Assembly (NCBI GenBank): GCA_013396525.1
Contig: VWYX01001280.1
Span: forward strand, 62,001-126,000
Source of the DNA: Chaetorhynchus papuensis
Taxonomy: Eukaryota > Chordata > Aves > Passeriformes > Rhipiduridae
Direction of reading: 5' to 3'
Length of the DNA stretch: 64,000 bases
A model generated the notes under the pieces. The model did not search any database and was not told the origin of the DNA. It saw nothing but the letters and a program-made list of their open reading frames with translations. Both the position numbers and the translations under genes were made by a program. Of the stretch, positions 1 to 12,310 are shown piece by piece. Each line of letters begins with the position of its first letter. Position 1 is the stretch's first letter.

Positions 1-3000
1 AAAGGAGGAACACCCTGGATGGGTCCATCTTGGTCCAAGCCGTGTTACTCAGTCTCCCTGCAACTTGTGAAAAGCAATTTGTGCTTTAGTGTCTTTGATT
101 TATCTCTAAAATGGGCATAACCCCTATTTTATCTGATTGGAAGAGTCTCGGGCTTTAGCAACCCTTGCAGAACCTCACAGGGAGAAAATATGTATATAAA
201 AACTCCCAGGAATGCCAGAAATTCCTTTATAAACCAAGTGCACTGGCTGCCCCTGCAAAACAGACTCACAGTTAGAGCAGCAAGGAGCGCAAGCCACCAG
301 ACTTTGGAGCTGATGAGGCTCAAAATCAACTGGGTGTCAGCAGGGAGGGCAGGAATCCAGAGAAGAGCGACAGCTCCATCTAAAACAACAGGAAACTGCA
401 ATTCCTTGTGTAAACAGCAGCGGTGAGGTGGGAGGAAACCCAGCTTGTGCATAAACAGGCAGGCCTGGAGCCCCGGGAAGGAGGAGCGCAGCCCCGGGAG
501 CAGGAACACGCCGTTCCCGCAGCAGCACTGCCTTCTTAATACGGTGCTGAGCGAGGGCTCATCGAGGTGACAAATTAATGGGGAGCCAGGAGCCCTCTGA
601 CAAAGGCACAGGGCTCTGGTGGCCGTGCCAGCAGTGCTGGCAGTGCCCTGCACAGGCACCAGGCGTGGCATGAGCAGGGGAGGTGGGGAGATGCTCAGAC
701 ACACAGAATAAAGGTGAGGAGCAATTCAGGACCGGGGCAATGAGTGCTGAGCTCCAAAATGTCATTAACAGCAGCTCTGCCCGAGCTGGAAACACTACGA
801 AATGTAAGTCAGGTAGTTATGGAAAAGAGTCTGCCCCATTTCCTGCAGACAGAGGGACAGAATATTTCGGCCAACAGGTTAAAGCAGACGTATTCTCTTC
901 TCTGCAGAAGGCCGAAAATACAACAGATGAGTCAGGAATAATTTCTCCTCTCCTTTTTTCCAGCCCTGCTCAGTCTGTGTCCCTTCCAAGTCGGGTCATC
1001 ACCCTGCTTTACCTCCCAGCTCCAACTCACTACAGGCAGAGAACCAGCAAAACAACCTCAAAAGGCCCATTAAGTACCAACGACGTGGTAATTCCCATAT
1101 CCCACGTGTAACCAGCAGCTGTCCGATCTCGGGAATTCCTCTTAAAATTATAAACCCATTAAGATCTCATTTTAAGTATGTGAGAAACTTTCGCACTGCA
1201 TCTTCAGAAGAAATCCCTGCTTAAGAGAGACTTAGCTACAACTTCCAGGAACCCTGGTATGAAGACACCAGGGAATAAAAACAAGTTCTTGTTTTCATGC
1301 TTCTTAAACTTCTCTCTAACCTAAAAAAAAACCCTCTTAAGGGGAAAGCCTATAAAAAGCTTCCTAAGATGCTGCCTTTCTGCAGCTGGAGAAGGCATCG
1401 ATTTCACCACTTTGCTGTGGCAGGCCTTAAGAGTGACATGGAGTCTATACAAATAAGGATCAATTCTATAGGAAAAAACATTGGAAACCCTCAGAACAGT
1501 AATAAAACCTACACCACTGCTACTCTGGGGTGTTGTAACTGTACAATACACGAACCCAGCATAACTATACTGCAAAAGCCTCAATAGCCTGAAAAATCTG
1601 TCAGCCTTTGGCAGGATTTTCTACATCTGCCTCAAGAATCACTCCAAGACCACCCAGATTTGTTTTAATGTAGACTTCAGAAATCAGTGAGTGGCTGGGA
1701 ACTGAATCTGGAGTAACGTGGATGTTCCTTCTGCCACGCTGCTTGGGAGAGCTGCAGGAAGGAGGTGGCAGTGCCACTGGTGAGGTCACACAGCGCCCTG
1801 CTGCTCCTGTAGCTCCTCATGAAAGGTTTAAAGCAGAGCAGGTTTCTATTTCTCTCTCTCAATTATGCATTTTTCAAAGATATTTAGAGTTCTAGTTATT
1901 CTACTCACTGCTCCCCTATCAACAGTAGCTATTTAAATAGCAATATTTTTATCCACACACCTATTCTGCTTTATTTTATGGGCCATATGAGTGTTTTTCG
2001 TATTTATAAGTGGCTTCTGCTTGCCCACATTTGATGTTTGAATACAAAAGAAAGCAAGGGTTAGCCAAGCTTTACCTTCATAGGTTGAGGTCTACCCAGA
2101 GATAGAGAAAGGGCAGACATTCCAAACAGTGCCGGTGCTGTCCTGGAAAAATGAGTGAATCATCCCTTTACCACCACAAATGTTGAAGTATGAGATTCCT
2201 GGGGGGGTTGTGTTTATTTTGGGGGTGGGATGGTGGGAGGGGAGAGACTTGTTTGGGTTTCTCTTCCTTCCTAGTGCTTGGTCCACCCACTTCTTCCCTT
2301 CTCCACGAGGACTTTTGTGCGGATGCAGATCGACAGATCATCGATGCTGTTTGCAGGGCAAAGCCAAAACTGCAGCCTGCAAGTTTGAGAAATAGAGTAA
2401 TGGAAAAGAAAAGTAATGGAAAATGGAGCAGCAGTGCTGGCAAGGGGCAGAAAACTGAGTAGGGACTCATGAAAACTCAGTTTGCTCTCAGCTCTGCTGC
2501 TGGCTGACCTTGAGCAAAGCTCTTTATCTTTCCCTGCCCTAGATTCACTGTCTGTGAAATGGGGCAATGACAGCGGCCTCTGGAAAAATATTGTGAGCTC
2601 CTCCTAATGTCACCCTCTGAAAATATTTCAAATTTTAGACCACTGGGTAACTTCTGTGCATGCCTACCAGATTTATTGAGTGTTATTTTGTCCATCAGTT
2701 GTCTGGCAACAAAAATAAGCGCAAATCCAAGCGCTACCAGAAACATTTTAACCACCGTAGCTCTGTCTCCCTGGGATTTCCAGCAGCAGCTCTGCAAAAG
2801 GGGATGTAGGAACAACTCACTGCACATCCCTCTCCCATGTCTCTCTCAAAAAGGTTTTGCAAGAGCGAGGCAATGGAAAGACTGAGAAACCCTGATGGGA
2901 AAAAAAATGACAGAGACAAGAATGAGGTTTGGTTAACCAACACCACACGGAGTTTTAATGGCACTGCCACGGCACTGCTGGCACTGACAGGGCCGGGTAC

Positions 3001-6000
3001 CAGCCTGGTGCCAGCCTGCAGGGCTGCTGGGCAGGAAAGGCAGAGGAAAATCCATCTGCTCACACGTGACACACACATTTGCTTTGCTTTCCCACTTTTT
3101 TCCTCCAGAATCAAGCCCCAGGCAGAGCACTTGTAACAAAGTGCACAACCCAGCTGACCTCCAGCCTTGTGCTTCACCTTATCAGCGCACCAGGGTACCT
3201 GATATTAACCCAGAAATTCAAGAGCTGCTCCGCCTGGCTGCATAATTCATCTCCAAGTGCTACAATATGGCAGCAAAGATCTTCTCAGTTCACTAAACTT
3301 TAAAATAACTTGTCACCTGTGTCCTGTCTCACAAGCTTGAGATGCTTTAAGTCTCCTGTTACCTAAAGAAATGAGGTCAACATCAGTTGTTGTGAGATCA
3401 ATTATTTTATAGCCCTGTAATATACAGGAGTGGAGGCTTATTTTTTAGTTACATTCTTCTCTTTGAAGCAGGACAACCAATTTGGGAATCACAATGACCT
3501 GCATCCAGCAAGCAAAATAAAGTATTTTTTTCTACGTTCTGAACACAGCCTCATAATGTCAGATATCCACCTGGGCCCAGTTACAAAGGCAGTGGGACTC
3601 TCTGCCAAGTCCAGCCAGAGATCCTGGAGGCCCCAGCAGCTTCTGGGAGTGAGGAATGGCTGTATTTACAACACGAGTTAAGTTCCACAGTACTCCAGTT
3701 TCTATTTCTAACGTTGCTTTCTCTTACTCCGAGCACACGTAAATTCACATTTGAAAAATATTTTCCAGCTTCTCCTATTTCTTGGACAGCAGAGCCTTAA
3801 ATCTGCTTGGGATATGCTGCCTCCCTCACATCCAAACTCTGCTTAACAACACTCCTGCTGCTTACTCATGGCCTCAAGTATTCCTGCCCAGTCCACAGGT
3901 ACCTTTAAATTTCAAAGCCCAGAAGATGAAAGGATTGAATCTTTCCTTGTTCCAAATCTGTATTTACTGACCTGACTGTTTGAAGTCTGGAGACTGCAAA
4001 ATTACTGCCTGCTCCCCGGGAAGGAAATCTAGATGTGGAGAGGGGAAAAGGTGAGCTTCTTCAGACAAACCACTTCTTACAGCTCTCTGAGCTGAATACT
4101 TGGCTTTGGAAAAGCTTTTTAATCCCACACTTGGGAATTGGTTCTCTTCTGGAAAGATGTTGCTATTTATTTCCATTGCCTTCAGCTGCCTCTTCTCTCC
4201 CTCCCTCCCTGACTCCATTCTCCTGCTGCTGCAAAATAGACTGAGGAAAAGTCAGAAGAGAATCATGTTCAGACCACCCAAACAGCAGCTGAGGGAGAGA
4301 GATGAAATTCAACAGCACTGGAATGCTCATTTGTGCACCCAGCCCCTAACAACCTGGCCCTCCTGGGTCATTTCTAATAGCCTTGGCACGTGCCAAGTAA
4401 CCTGCCAAGGTCTCCCAACACTCCTTCAGCACACAAATAACAACAATAAAAACACCACCATGTGCCTGTTATTATCTTTGGGGAAACAGCTGAAAGCCTT
4501 GTTCATAACAACACTATCAACTTCCCTCTTGATAAATATCTGGCCGAGTTCCCAACCTTCACAGATTTCCCGGCCGAGTTTCTCTCCCTGCCCCGATTAT
4601 TCCTTCCTGCCAGGCTCAGCACTGCCAGCACCACGGGCACAGCAGTGCAGGCAGGTCCATCTCCTTCCCATCCTCTGCTGCACTGAGCTCACTCTTCAGG
4701 CTGTTTTTGAAGGGCTCGGGTAATGACAAATGGGTTATTGACCGCAGAGGTCCTTTTCTCCTGCCAGATAATTACACAGAGTCACTTGGACGCAGTTTTG
4801 CCTGGTGCATTTCAAAATACAGTCAGCCACTTTGCAAGAAACTGAGTTTGAGTGATTTTTCTTTTCCTCCCCCGTCTCTAGAACTGTGAAATGAGGTGAT
4901 GAAGTAGCAAAGTCTGTACCTCAGTGATACGCAGATTTCTAGGCTGAGAGTTACCCCTCACCTCTGCCTTCCCCCCAGGCAATCAAGCTGCAAGGAGCTG
5001 CTTAATCTAAGCCATAAGAGCTCCCATCAAACCCCAGATATGACATCATGTTGTGAGCACGCCTGGGACAGATGTGTGAGCCACCTGTGACAGATGCCAG
5101 CAAGCTGAGGACTGCTGAGGTCACTGGGATACCACATTAGACATAGTAAACCTAATAAAAAACACGAAAACATATAAAACCAGCTCAAGACCAGGCAGAA
5201 CAGAGTTAGAAACGGAGAGCAACCACAAGGAATGTTCTTCTTCCTCAGGTTAATGAGGAAAGGACAAATCCAGGTTAGTTTACACTTTACAGTGTGAAGA
5301 GCACAACGTGGGGAGAAGGGCACACTGTCCCAAAATGCCTGCCAGCACTTGTGGGAAAAATGAGGAGGGGAAGAAAGCCTGGTTTAAGTTGTGTGTTGAG
5401 CCTTCTTCCCTTGGTCAGCAGGAGGGATTTAAGGCCACCAAAAACATATTTGCAGAAGAAAAAGAAAACATCCTGCCAGCATGCTGAACCTCACCACTGA
5501 AGACTGAGGTCTCATGGCACTGACCTCGCTCCTGGGTGTGGGATGCCCTTACACAGCCACAGTTTCTGCCCAGAGGACGTTCACCCTCTGTGCCTTTGTA
5601 TTTTCAGGGCTATCAACACACCCTGAGCTGCACCAGCACGGGCTCTGCAGGCCTGGGCATCCTCTAGTAACATCTCTCGTGCTCTGATGGAAAGGGAAGT
5701 TTTCTTCAGTGACAGCCTGGTGCAGAAAGGGCACAACAGGATGGGTACCACTGGTTATGCTGCCCGTGGCCACAGCACAGCTGGACGTTGTTGGGAAGGG
5801 TTTGTGGTTTTTAAGGCTCATTTTGCATAGGAAAATATCCCCCTTATGCACACAGACCCAGAGCAACCTGCTCCTGCCTCTGCTGCAGCTGGTATTTGAA
5901 GAGATTCCCTGGGAATCACTGGAGGGCAAAAAAAGAGCACCAGGACTGGACTGTAATAGATGGAAGCTGAATATGAGAGGAAGTTTTACTTTATTTTAAG

Positions 6001-7649
6001 CAATATACACAATATTGTACTTGATCAGCTACTGAAATAGTGTGAAGCTTAAAAACGACAACAAAAAGTGCTTTCCAAACACATTCTCTACGTCCCCATC
6101 CCCTCATTTCCCTGGGCCATTGTGTTCTATTGACAAAATTATTTATGTGGATGTGTTACTATGAAAAAAATTGCCAAAGACGACTCAATCCCCAGGTAGA
6201 AAAAGCACTCCCAAGGATGAACTCAAAATTAAAAATTAACTACTCTAAGGAGACAAATGTTAGGCAATGCTTTTTCAAAGCATCGATTCAAGCACTTTAC
6301 TCTCCATCCTTTTTTATTTCAGGTTCTTTACATATGAAAAAAAGCTTTGCTGGTAGCAATGTTTGCTCTCAACTAGGGATAAACATGTGCTACTGGTTGG
6401 CTTCTCCAGCACTTTCTTTTTGTCCCAGAGGTGCAACAGGGCAAAACAATTGTCTGGAATTACTCTTGATGGATCTACCACAGCAGAGCTTTCCCAGACA
6501 GGGTCTCTTTGCAGCCTGTGCATTTTCTGTACCCCCCACCAGAGGCACGTATTGCTCCCAGCTCAAACACAGCCCCAGTTCTGCAAGCGTTCAGCAGAAA
6601 AGGCTGAGGAAACAATATTGGTTTCACGAATCGAGAATAAAAATCACAAGGCATTGTCTTACACGGGGCATCAGGAAACTGTGGCGTGAAAGGTTTGATT
6701 GTCTGCAGTGTCAGCAAACGCCAGCAGCGTCCCACGGAGCACAACACAGCTTTGACACCGAGGGGACAACCAGGGGTACAAAAATTTGATTGTGTTGACA
6801 CCAAAGCTGTGAGCTTGATCTGAAACACAGGACTGGGATTTTGCCCAATCTGAACACACAGCCACTGTACATCGGAATGCTTTTTCTGCTGGAGGGATGA
6901 TGGCTAAGTGCAGGAAAAGATGTGTTTTAAAAGGAAGGGAGTCCAGAAATGATACAGCCTATACCAAAAGAATCAATCCTTGTTGAAGCAGCGCTGATTT
7001 ACTTAAAGGTGACCGCCACTTCAGAAATAAAGACTTAATTCATGCTAATTTTTACACATTACCCCCTAATGGCGCTGAATGGCTTGGAAAGGATACACAG
7101 CCTTGGCTTAGAGGTTTAATCCAGCCTGTATTAGGGGCTGCATCTTGTGACGATCATCCCCCGCTTATCCCAGCACGGTTTTGCCCCACCGTGTGTCACA
7201 TCCTGCACTCACCGCTCCTACAAGACCAAACACTTCTCCGGGCTGCTCAGCCCAGCCACTGCAGCTGCTGAGCCACCGTTTCGTAACCCAGCAATGCCTT
7301 TTTATACCGTTTACAAATAATTCTCATCCTTCCTGCAGCTCTGAGGACTCACATTACATTCGATTTGACTACACTGACAGCTAAAGAATGCTGATGGAAA
7401 AATGCCACGCATTGTTACTTATCGGCGGCCATCTCCATCCTCAAAAAAACCCAACAAACACAAACACAAAACTCTAGACTGAGCTTAACACGCTGTTAAC
7501 AGGCTTCTCCCTTTCCAGCAAGTCTTTTATTAAATAATCAGAGCGCATCTGCTAAGCCGGGTCAAGGCAGGCAGCAGCCTGCTCTGCCCACCCCTTTGCT
7601 CCATCACATCTGAACGGCTCCTGCATTCCTGGCTTTATTCCCCGGGGCA
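1..7649. other. no recognisable gene; probably inside HTRA1 intron 1
   Basis: No reading frame resembles a known protein. In particular, the HTRA1 protease exons that should follow exon 1 are absent. If the gapped CpG island is the HTRA1 promoter, this stretch is the beginning of its first intron, which is long in vertebrates. A possible conserved non-coding block lies near 6960-7110. Confidence 0.5.
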
Positions 7650-9230
7650 TTTCCCTGTGACAAAGCGCCGGGACGGGAGCGCGCTCGAGTTATTTCTCCA
7701 AACTTTGCTGGAGCCGCACAGCCGGCCCCGGGTACGCATCCGTACCCACTCCTGGGGGCTTGCACCAGTTTCCTCCAGTTTCGAGCCCGCCATCACCTCT
7801 CGGTGGGGCGGGAGATAAATTTAAGTCGGGTATAAGGTTTTTTTCCCCCGGCACTTGGCAGCCGCGGCCAAACCGCATTCCTGCTCCAGTTTCTGGCTGA
7901 GCTGGAGCGCCCAAGTTGAGCCGCGGCCAAGCCCCGTCTCCGGCTCCTCTCCGCGGTCCCTCCTCCCCGCGAGGCGGTGGCAGCACGGCCGGGCACCCGC
8001 GTCCCGACCCGGCGTGAGGACGATGGGGCCGNNNNNNNNNNNNNNNNNNNNNNNNNNNNNNNNNNNNNNNNNNNNNNNNNNNNNNNNNNNNNNNNNNNNN
8101 NNNNNNNNNNNNNNNNNNNNNNNNNNNNNNNNNNNNNNNNNNNNNNNNNNNNNNNNNNNNNNNNNNNNNNNNNNNNNNNNNNNNNNNNNNNNNNNNNNNN
8201 NNNNNNNNNNNNNNNNNNNNNNNNNNNNNNNNNNNNNNNNNNNNNNNNNNNNNNNNNNNNNNNNNNNNNNNNNNNNNNNNNNNNNNNNNNNNNNNNNNNN
8301 NNNNNNNNNNNNNNNNNNNNNNNNNNNNNNNNNNNNNNNNNNNNNNNNNNNNNNNNNNNNNNNNNNNNNNNNNNNNNNNNNNNNNNNNNNNNNNNNNNNN
8401 NNNNNNNNNNNNNNNNNNNNNNNNNNNNNNNNNNNNNNNNNNNNNNNNNNNNNNNNNNNNNNNNNNNNNNNNNNNNNNNNNNNNNNNNNNNNNNNNNNNN
8501 NNNNNNNNNNNNNNNNNNNNNNNNNNNNNNNNNNNNNNNNNNNNNNNNNNNNNNNNNNNNNNNNNNNNNNNNNNNNNNNNNNNNNNNNNNNNNNNNNNNN
8601 NNNNNNNNNNNNNNNNNNNNNNNNNNNNNNNNNNNNNNNNNNNNNNNNNNNNNNNNNNNNNNNNNNNNNNNNNNNNNNNNNNNNNNNNNNNNNNNNNNNN
8701 NNNNNNNNNNNNNNNNNNNNNNNNNNNNNNNNNNNNNNNNNNNNNNNNNCCCCCTCCCCGCCGCCTCGGCTGGTGTGGTCACACGGCCTCGGTCCGGCGC
8801 TGCGGGGAAACTTGGCGGTGAAAGCAGCGAAATCGCGACGGGCGATTAAGATCGGGGGAAAGGCTGATAACGCGCTCCTGCAAACAAGGGAAGGGGGGAT
8901 GAACGCTTCCCCGCCTCAGGAATTACGGGAAAGCAATCCAGAGTAAGCTCCGATAACGTTTCCAGCTGATAAGGGGATGGGGGGAGCGCGGGGCCGCCAG
9001 CCGGTCCCGCGGTAGGAGGAGTGAAGCGATACATCCATTATATGTAAATGCACGCAAACATCAGGCATCCCCGCCGGGAATGCCCGGTATTCCCGCACAC
9101 GGAGAGCCGTGACATTCCCGGCTCCGAGGGATGAGAGGAAGGATGCTCCCGACCCTTCTGCTCGGCCCCGCTTCACCGGGGATGCTCAGAGCCGCAGGGC
9201 GAGGTGGATACCGGCAATCAGCAGGAGGTT
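7650..9230 (-). promoter_or_regulatory. CpG island interrupted by a gap; probable HTRA1 promoter
   Basis: GC- and CpG-rich sequence flanks both sides of the gap (for example 7900-8031 and 8750-9200), in contrast to the AT-rich surroundings. In vertebrates HTRA1 lies directly downstream of PLEKHA1 in the same orientation, and its first exon (signal peptide, IGFBP and Kazal modules) is very GC-rich. The position and size of the gap fit that exon. No HTRA1 codon is visible in the flanks, so the identity rests on gene order only. Confidence 0.5.
8032..8749. other. assembly gap of 718 Ns
   Basis: A continuous run of N lies in the middle of the CpG island. Loss of GC-rich first exons is typical of short-read bird assemblies. 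Any start codon or first exon here is not recoverable from the window. Confidence 0.99.
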
Positions 9231-9255
9231 AATCAACCGAAATAATAACAGGAGG

Positions 9256-9275
9256 AAAAAAAAAAAAAAAAAAAA
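9256..9275 (+). repeat. poly(A) run
   Basis: A run of about 20 A follows AACAGGAGG. There is no obvious retroposed gene upstream. Confidence 0.85.
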
Positions 9276-9479
9276 GGCGTTTTCCACCATCCCACAAGCA
9301 GGCTGATCCCATTTATCCGGCAGCTGGGCAACGGCCAGAACCTATGGACAGCGGCCTCTCCGCCATCTGCTCTTTGGGCACGTACAAGGTGCTCTGAAAG
9401 GAGGTTTAATTACAACCAAGTGCCCTCCGAGGGACAGGGCATCCCTGCCAAAGATGGGAGGGAGGGAGGGAACGGTTTA

Positions 9480-9735
9480 ACAGAGCTGGAAACTGAGCAA
9501 AGCCAATTTTTTTTTTAATTACAAGCCGATTAAACTTTTGAACTGACTCCCAATCTATAATTATTTAAGTGTACCTTTATCAGGCGCCGATAACCAAGCA
9601 GCTAATGAACTTTACAACCCATTAGGCGAGAGGAAATGCCGTTAACTGTTAGATGAGCTGCGAGAAAGGAGCTGAGCTTGTCAGCAGCTACATTAATACA
9701 AAATAATTCGAAGTCTTTTCTCCTAGGAAAAGTTT
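9480..9735. promoter_or_regulatory. candidate enhancer near the gapped CpG island
   Basis: AT-rich sequence with a homeodomain-type TTAATTA at 9515-9521, GATAA at 9589-9593, GTTAAC at 9641-9646 and repeated TAAT words, but with CpGs retained among them (GGCGCCGATA, TTAGGCGAG). It is free of simple repeats apart from one T run. Function is inferred from composition only. Confidence 0.3.
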
Positions 9736-10404
9736 AACAAGGAGCCACTTCAGCAGGTAGAAGCAGCATCCCAAGCACCAGAATTCAAATTGTTCCAGGG
9801 AACATCATAAAAACGTATCAAACTGTGCGAAAACTTACTAAACTGCTTGATGAGTACCTGGAGGTGGGGAACCATGGATATTCCAATGCTCCCAGGTAAA
9901 GTTCCCGTGTCAACCCTTTTCATCTGCTGTTTTCCAGTAACTTCTACGCTCTGTGAGAAATGAGATTTCAGAAGAATTACCCGATTTCAGAAGTGACCCA
10001 AGTAGTAAAATGGAGCAATTCACAGAAAACTGCCTGAATATTAAAATCAGTAGTGCTAACAAGTCTAAGAAAAAGTTTGAAAATGTTCACAAGTTTAAAT
10101 CTTTTTAATGTATGTATACACACATACATATAGATATACCCCCCCCAATAGATATATATATATATATGGATAGATATCATGGCAAAATTTTTCCAAGTTA
10201 TTGATTAATTATCCATTGCTTATTGGCTACTTTTAATAAGCTTTGGGGTTTTATAAGCTTGGGAGTTTTTTTGTTTGTTTTGGGTTTTGCCCCTTTCTAA
10301 ATAAAGACAAGTCTTTAAGGAAAGATGAACTGCTTTTAGTGAAAAACAAACCAACAACCCCCACCAAACAAAACAAAACAAACAAAAAAACCAAAACACC
10401 AAAC

Positions 10405-10456
10405 CAAACTCCACAAAAAAAACCCCAAAACAAACTCCACAAAAAAAACCCCAAAA
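10405..10456. repeat. 26-base tandem duplication in A/C-rich sequence
   Basis: The unit CAAACTCCACAAAAAAAACC-CCAAAA occurs at 10405-10430 and again at 10431-10456. It lies within a longer A/C-rich low-complexity stretch (about 10345-10457). Confidence 0.9.
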
Positions 10457-12049
10457 CAGGTTCAGAAAAGGTCTTATAAGCTCCTATTTGGAAGCAGGAA
10501 CAAAATATTGAAAGATCAGTGAGTTATTGTGGGGTTCCATCCTCCCCAGCCCAGAAGGGCTCTCTGCTTTCCTCTCACATTGCTGTGGTCAGATAACTTA
10601 CTGCTCTAAGCCACTGGAGACTTATCTCTGCAGTCAGGAAAAGATTACAGGCAGTGGGAAAGCTCCAGGTTCTGTCATCCTCTCTCCATAGATGGTTGAG
10701 TCCCTTTATCTTGGTGTCCTTTGACGGTGGTCGTTCTAGAGAGCAGAGGTGAACAATTGTATTTTTAACAAGTCAGCCAGCACTATGAGCTTCAACTGGT
10801 TTTGGTAAGAATGTAAATCTTCTATTGAGTATCAAAAATATAATATTTTATAATATTAATTTTATAGTTTTCATCTGGGTGCACAAAACCCTGAAAATTA
10901 ACATCCCTCTTCCCAGAATAACTGAGCTAAGTCTTTGGGGAGGTTAATAAATCAGCTTACCAAAAAATAGATTTGTTAATTGTCTACATGATCTGTGCAG
11001 AAGTGCCACAGACCTGAGAGGCACTGCACACCCTGCAATTACTGTTTGTCCTCCACCTGATACAGAACAGCTCCCCAAGCCAGCAGACACATTAACCACC
11101 AGAGAGGCCGAAAACGTGGTCTGAAAAACACACTGCAGAGACTCAGAGGTAAAATATCTCATCTCCTGCTTTTCAAAAGAACTGGGTGATAGGAGGCTCC
11201 ACCTAGAGATCACACGCTAGAAATTCTCCTAGAGGTATGGGAGTTTGGGTACTGCTGCCAGGGATCCAGGGATGCTGTGCCAGCCCGCCCTGCCCTGCAA
11301 TGTGACCCTCGGAGCACCTGGGCACACACGGAAAGGGTGGGAAGTGAGTAAAGGATGAAAAAGGAGCTCATTTGGCCAGAGAAAAAAGGGTAAAAAGTCT
11401 GAGTCTAGAAGGGTCCTGGCCAGAAAAGAGGATGAAGGAGGTTTGGAAAGGTTGGAATGCTGATAGTCTGAGCAAAGTCCAACATCTTGGACTTTGCAGA
11501 AAGCTTTTCTAGCTTTATTCTGTTTGCTTCATTATTATTATTATTTTTGTTTCATTATTTGATGGCTTCCTCCCAGATTTCTTAGGGAAAAAACTGTAAC
11601 ATCCCTACTCCCACCTCCCAAAAACCCAAGACTTCTTTACTTTAACCTAACAAAAGAAGTCTTACAAAACTTGAAGAAAAAATAAACTTTTTTTTTAAAA
11701 AAACCCATGTGCTGGATTCATTGCTACGCACAGAAAAAAAATGCCACTGCCTTGAAAGAGAATGGCTGCAAACCAGGGAATTTAAAGCTCCACGTTTTTT
11801 TCCTGATATAATCTAGCCCTGGTGCTTGACAAGCATTAACTGCTGGCATAATTTACAAAGTAAACGCACCATCGGGGTGCCTTTTGTAAAGCCTGACACG
11901 AACCCAAGCGCCCTGCCCCGAGAAACAATCGCTAATCTGCACCGAGTACGTCTCTGGTCAGGTGGCATTTCCTTCCTGGCGCAGGGCAAACTACAAGCAG
12001 GAGAGCACGTATTACCCTGCCCACTGTAAAACGAGCGCCGAAACTTTGT

Positions 12050-12310
12050 CATTTACAGAAAACAAAGCCACTGCTCGGCGAACTGGCGGCTGAAACCCGT
12101 CCCAGGTGACTCAGGAGCCCCGCCGTGCCCGGGTACCCTCAGGAGAATGCAGTGCGAGAGTGGCTTAAATTCCTGCAAGATGCGTTCACTGCGCACAATA
12201 CGCGTTTTGATATGCAAAATGCCACTCGTTTGAAATGCAAATCCCTAATTACAGTGTCAGAGGTGACACTCTGAAGAGCAGCGTTCAACAACTACCGCAC
12301 CATTAGCAGT
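12050..12310. promoter_or_regulatory. candidate enhancer with octamer motif and inverted repeat
   Basis: It contains a perfect POU octamer ATGCAAAT (12235-12242), a second near-octamer TATGCAAAAT (12211-12220), CTAATTA (12245-12251), and a perfect inverted repeat AGTGTCA-GAGG-TGACACT (12253-12270), all within 60 bases. CpGs are retained to the left. Conservation has not been tested. Confidence 0.35.

Noticed and set aside
6130..6789. Plus-strand frame of 219 codons
   Set aside because: No recognisable domain, low-complexity AT-rich start and overlapping frames on the other strand.
1..7649. Search for HTRA1 protease exons on the minus strand
   Set aside because: None of the conserved HTRA1 segments (around the catalytic His, Asp or Ser) appears in any minus-strand frame. 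The exons must lie left of the window if HTRA1 is here.
7793..8946. Long open frames of 290-363 codons on both strands across the gap
   Set aside because: Most of each frame is N and therefore carries no information. The flanking residues are low-complexity translations of GC-rich DNA and match no protein I know.
10345..10457. A/C-rich stretch that could pass as a repetitive coding frame
   Set aside because: It is low-complexity with a 26-base tandem duplication. The frames through it (Lys/Thr/Asn/Pro-rich) are a by-product of composition.
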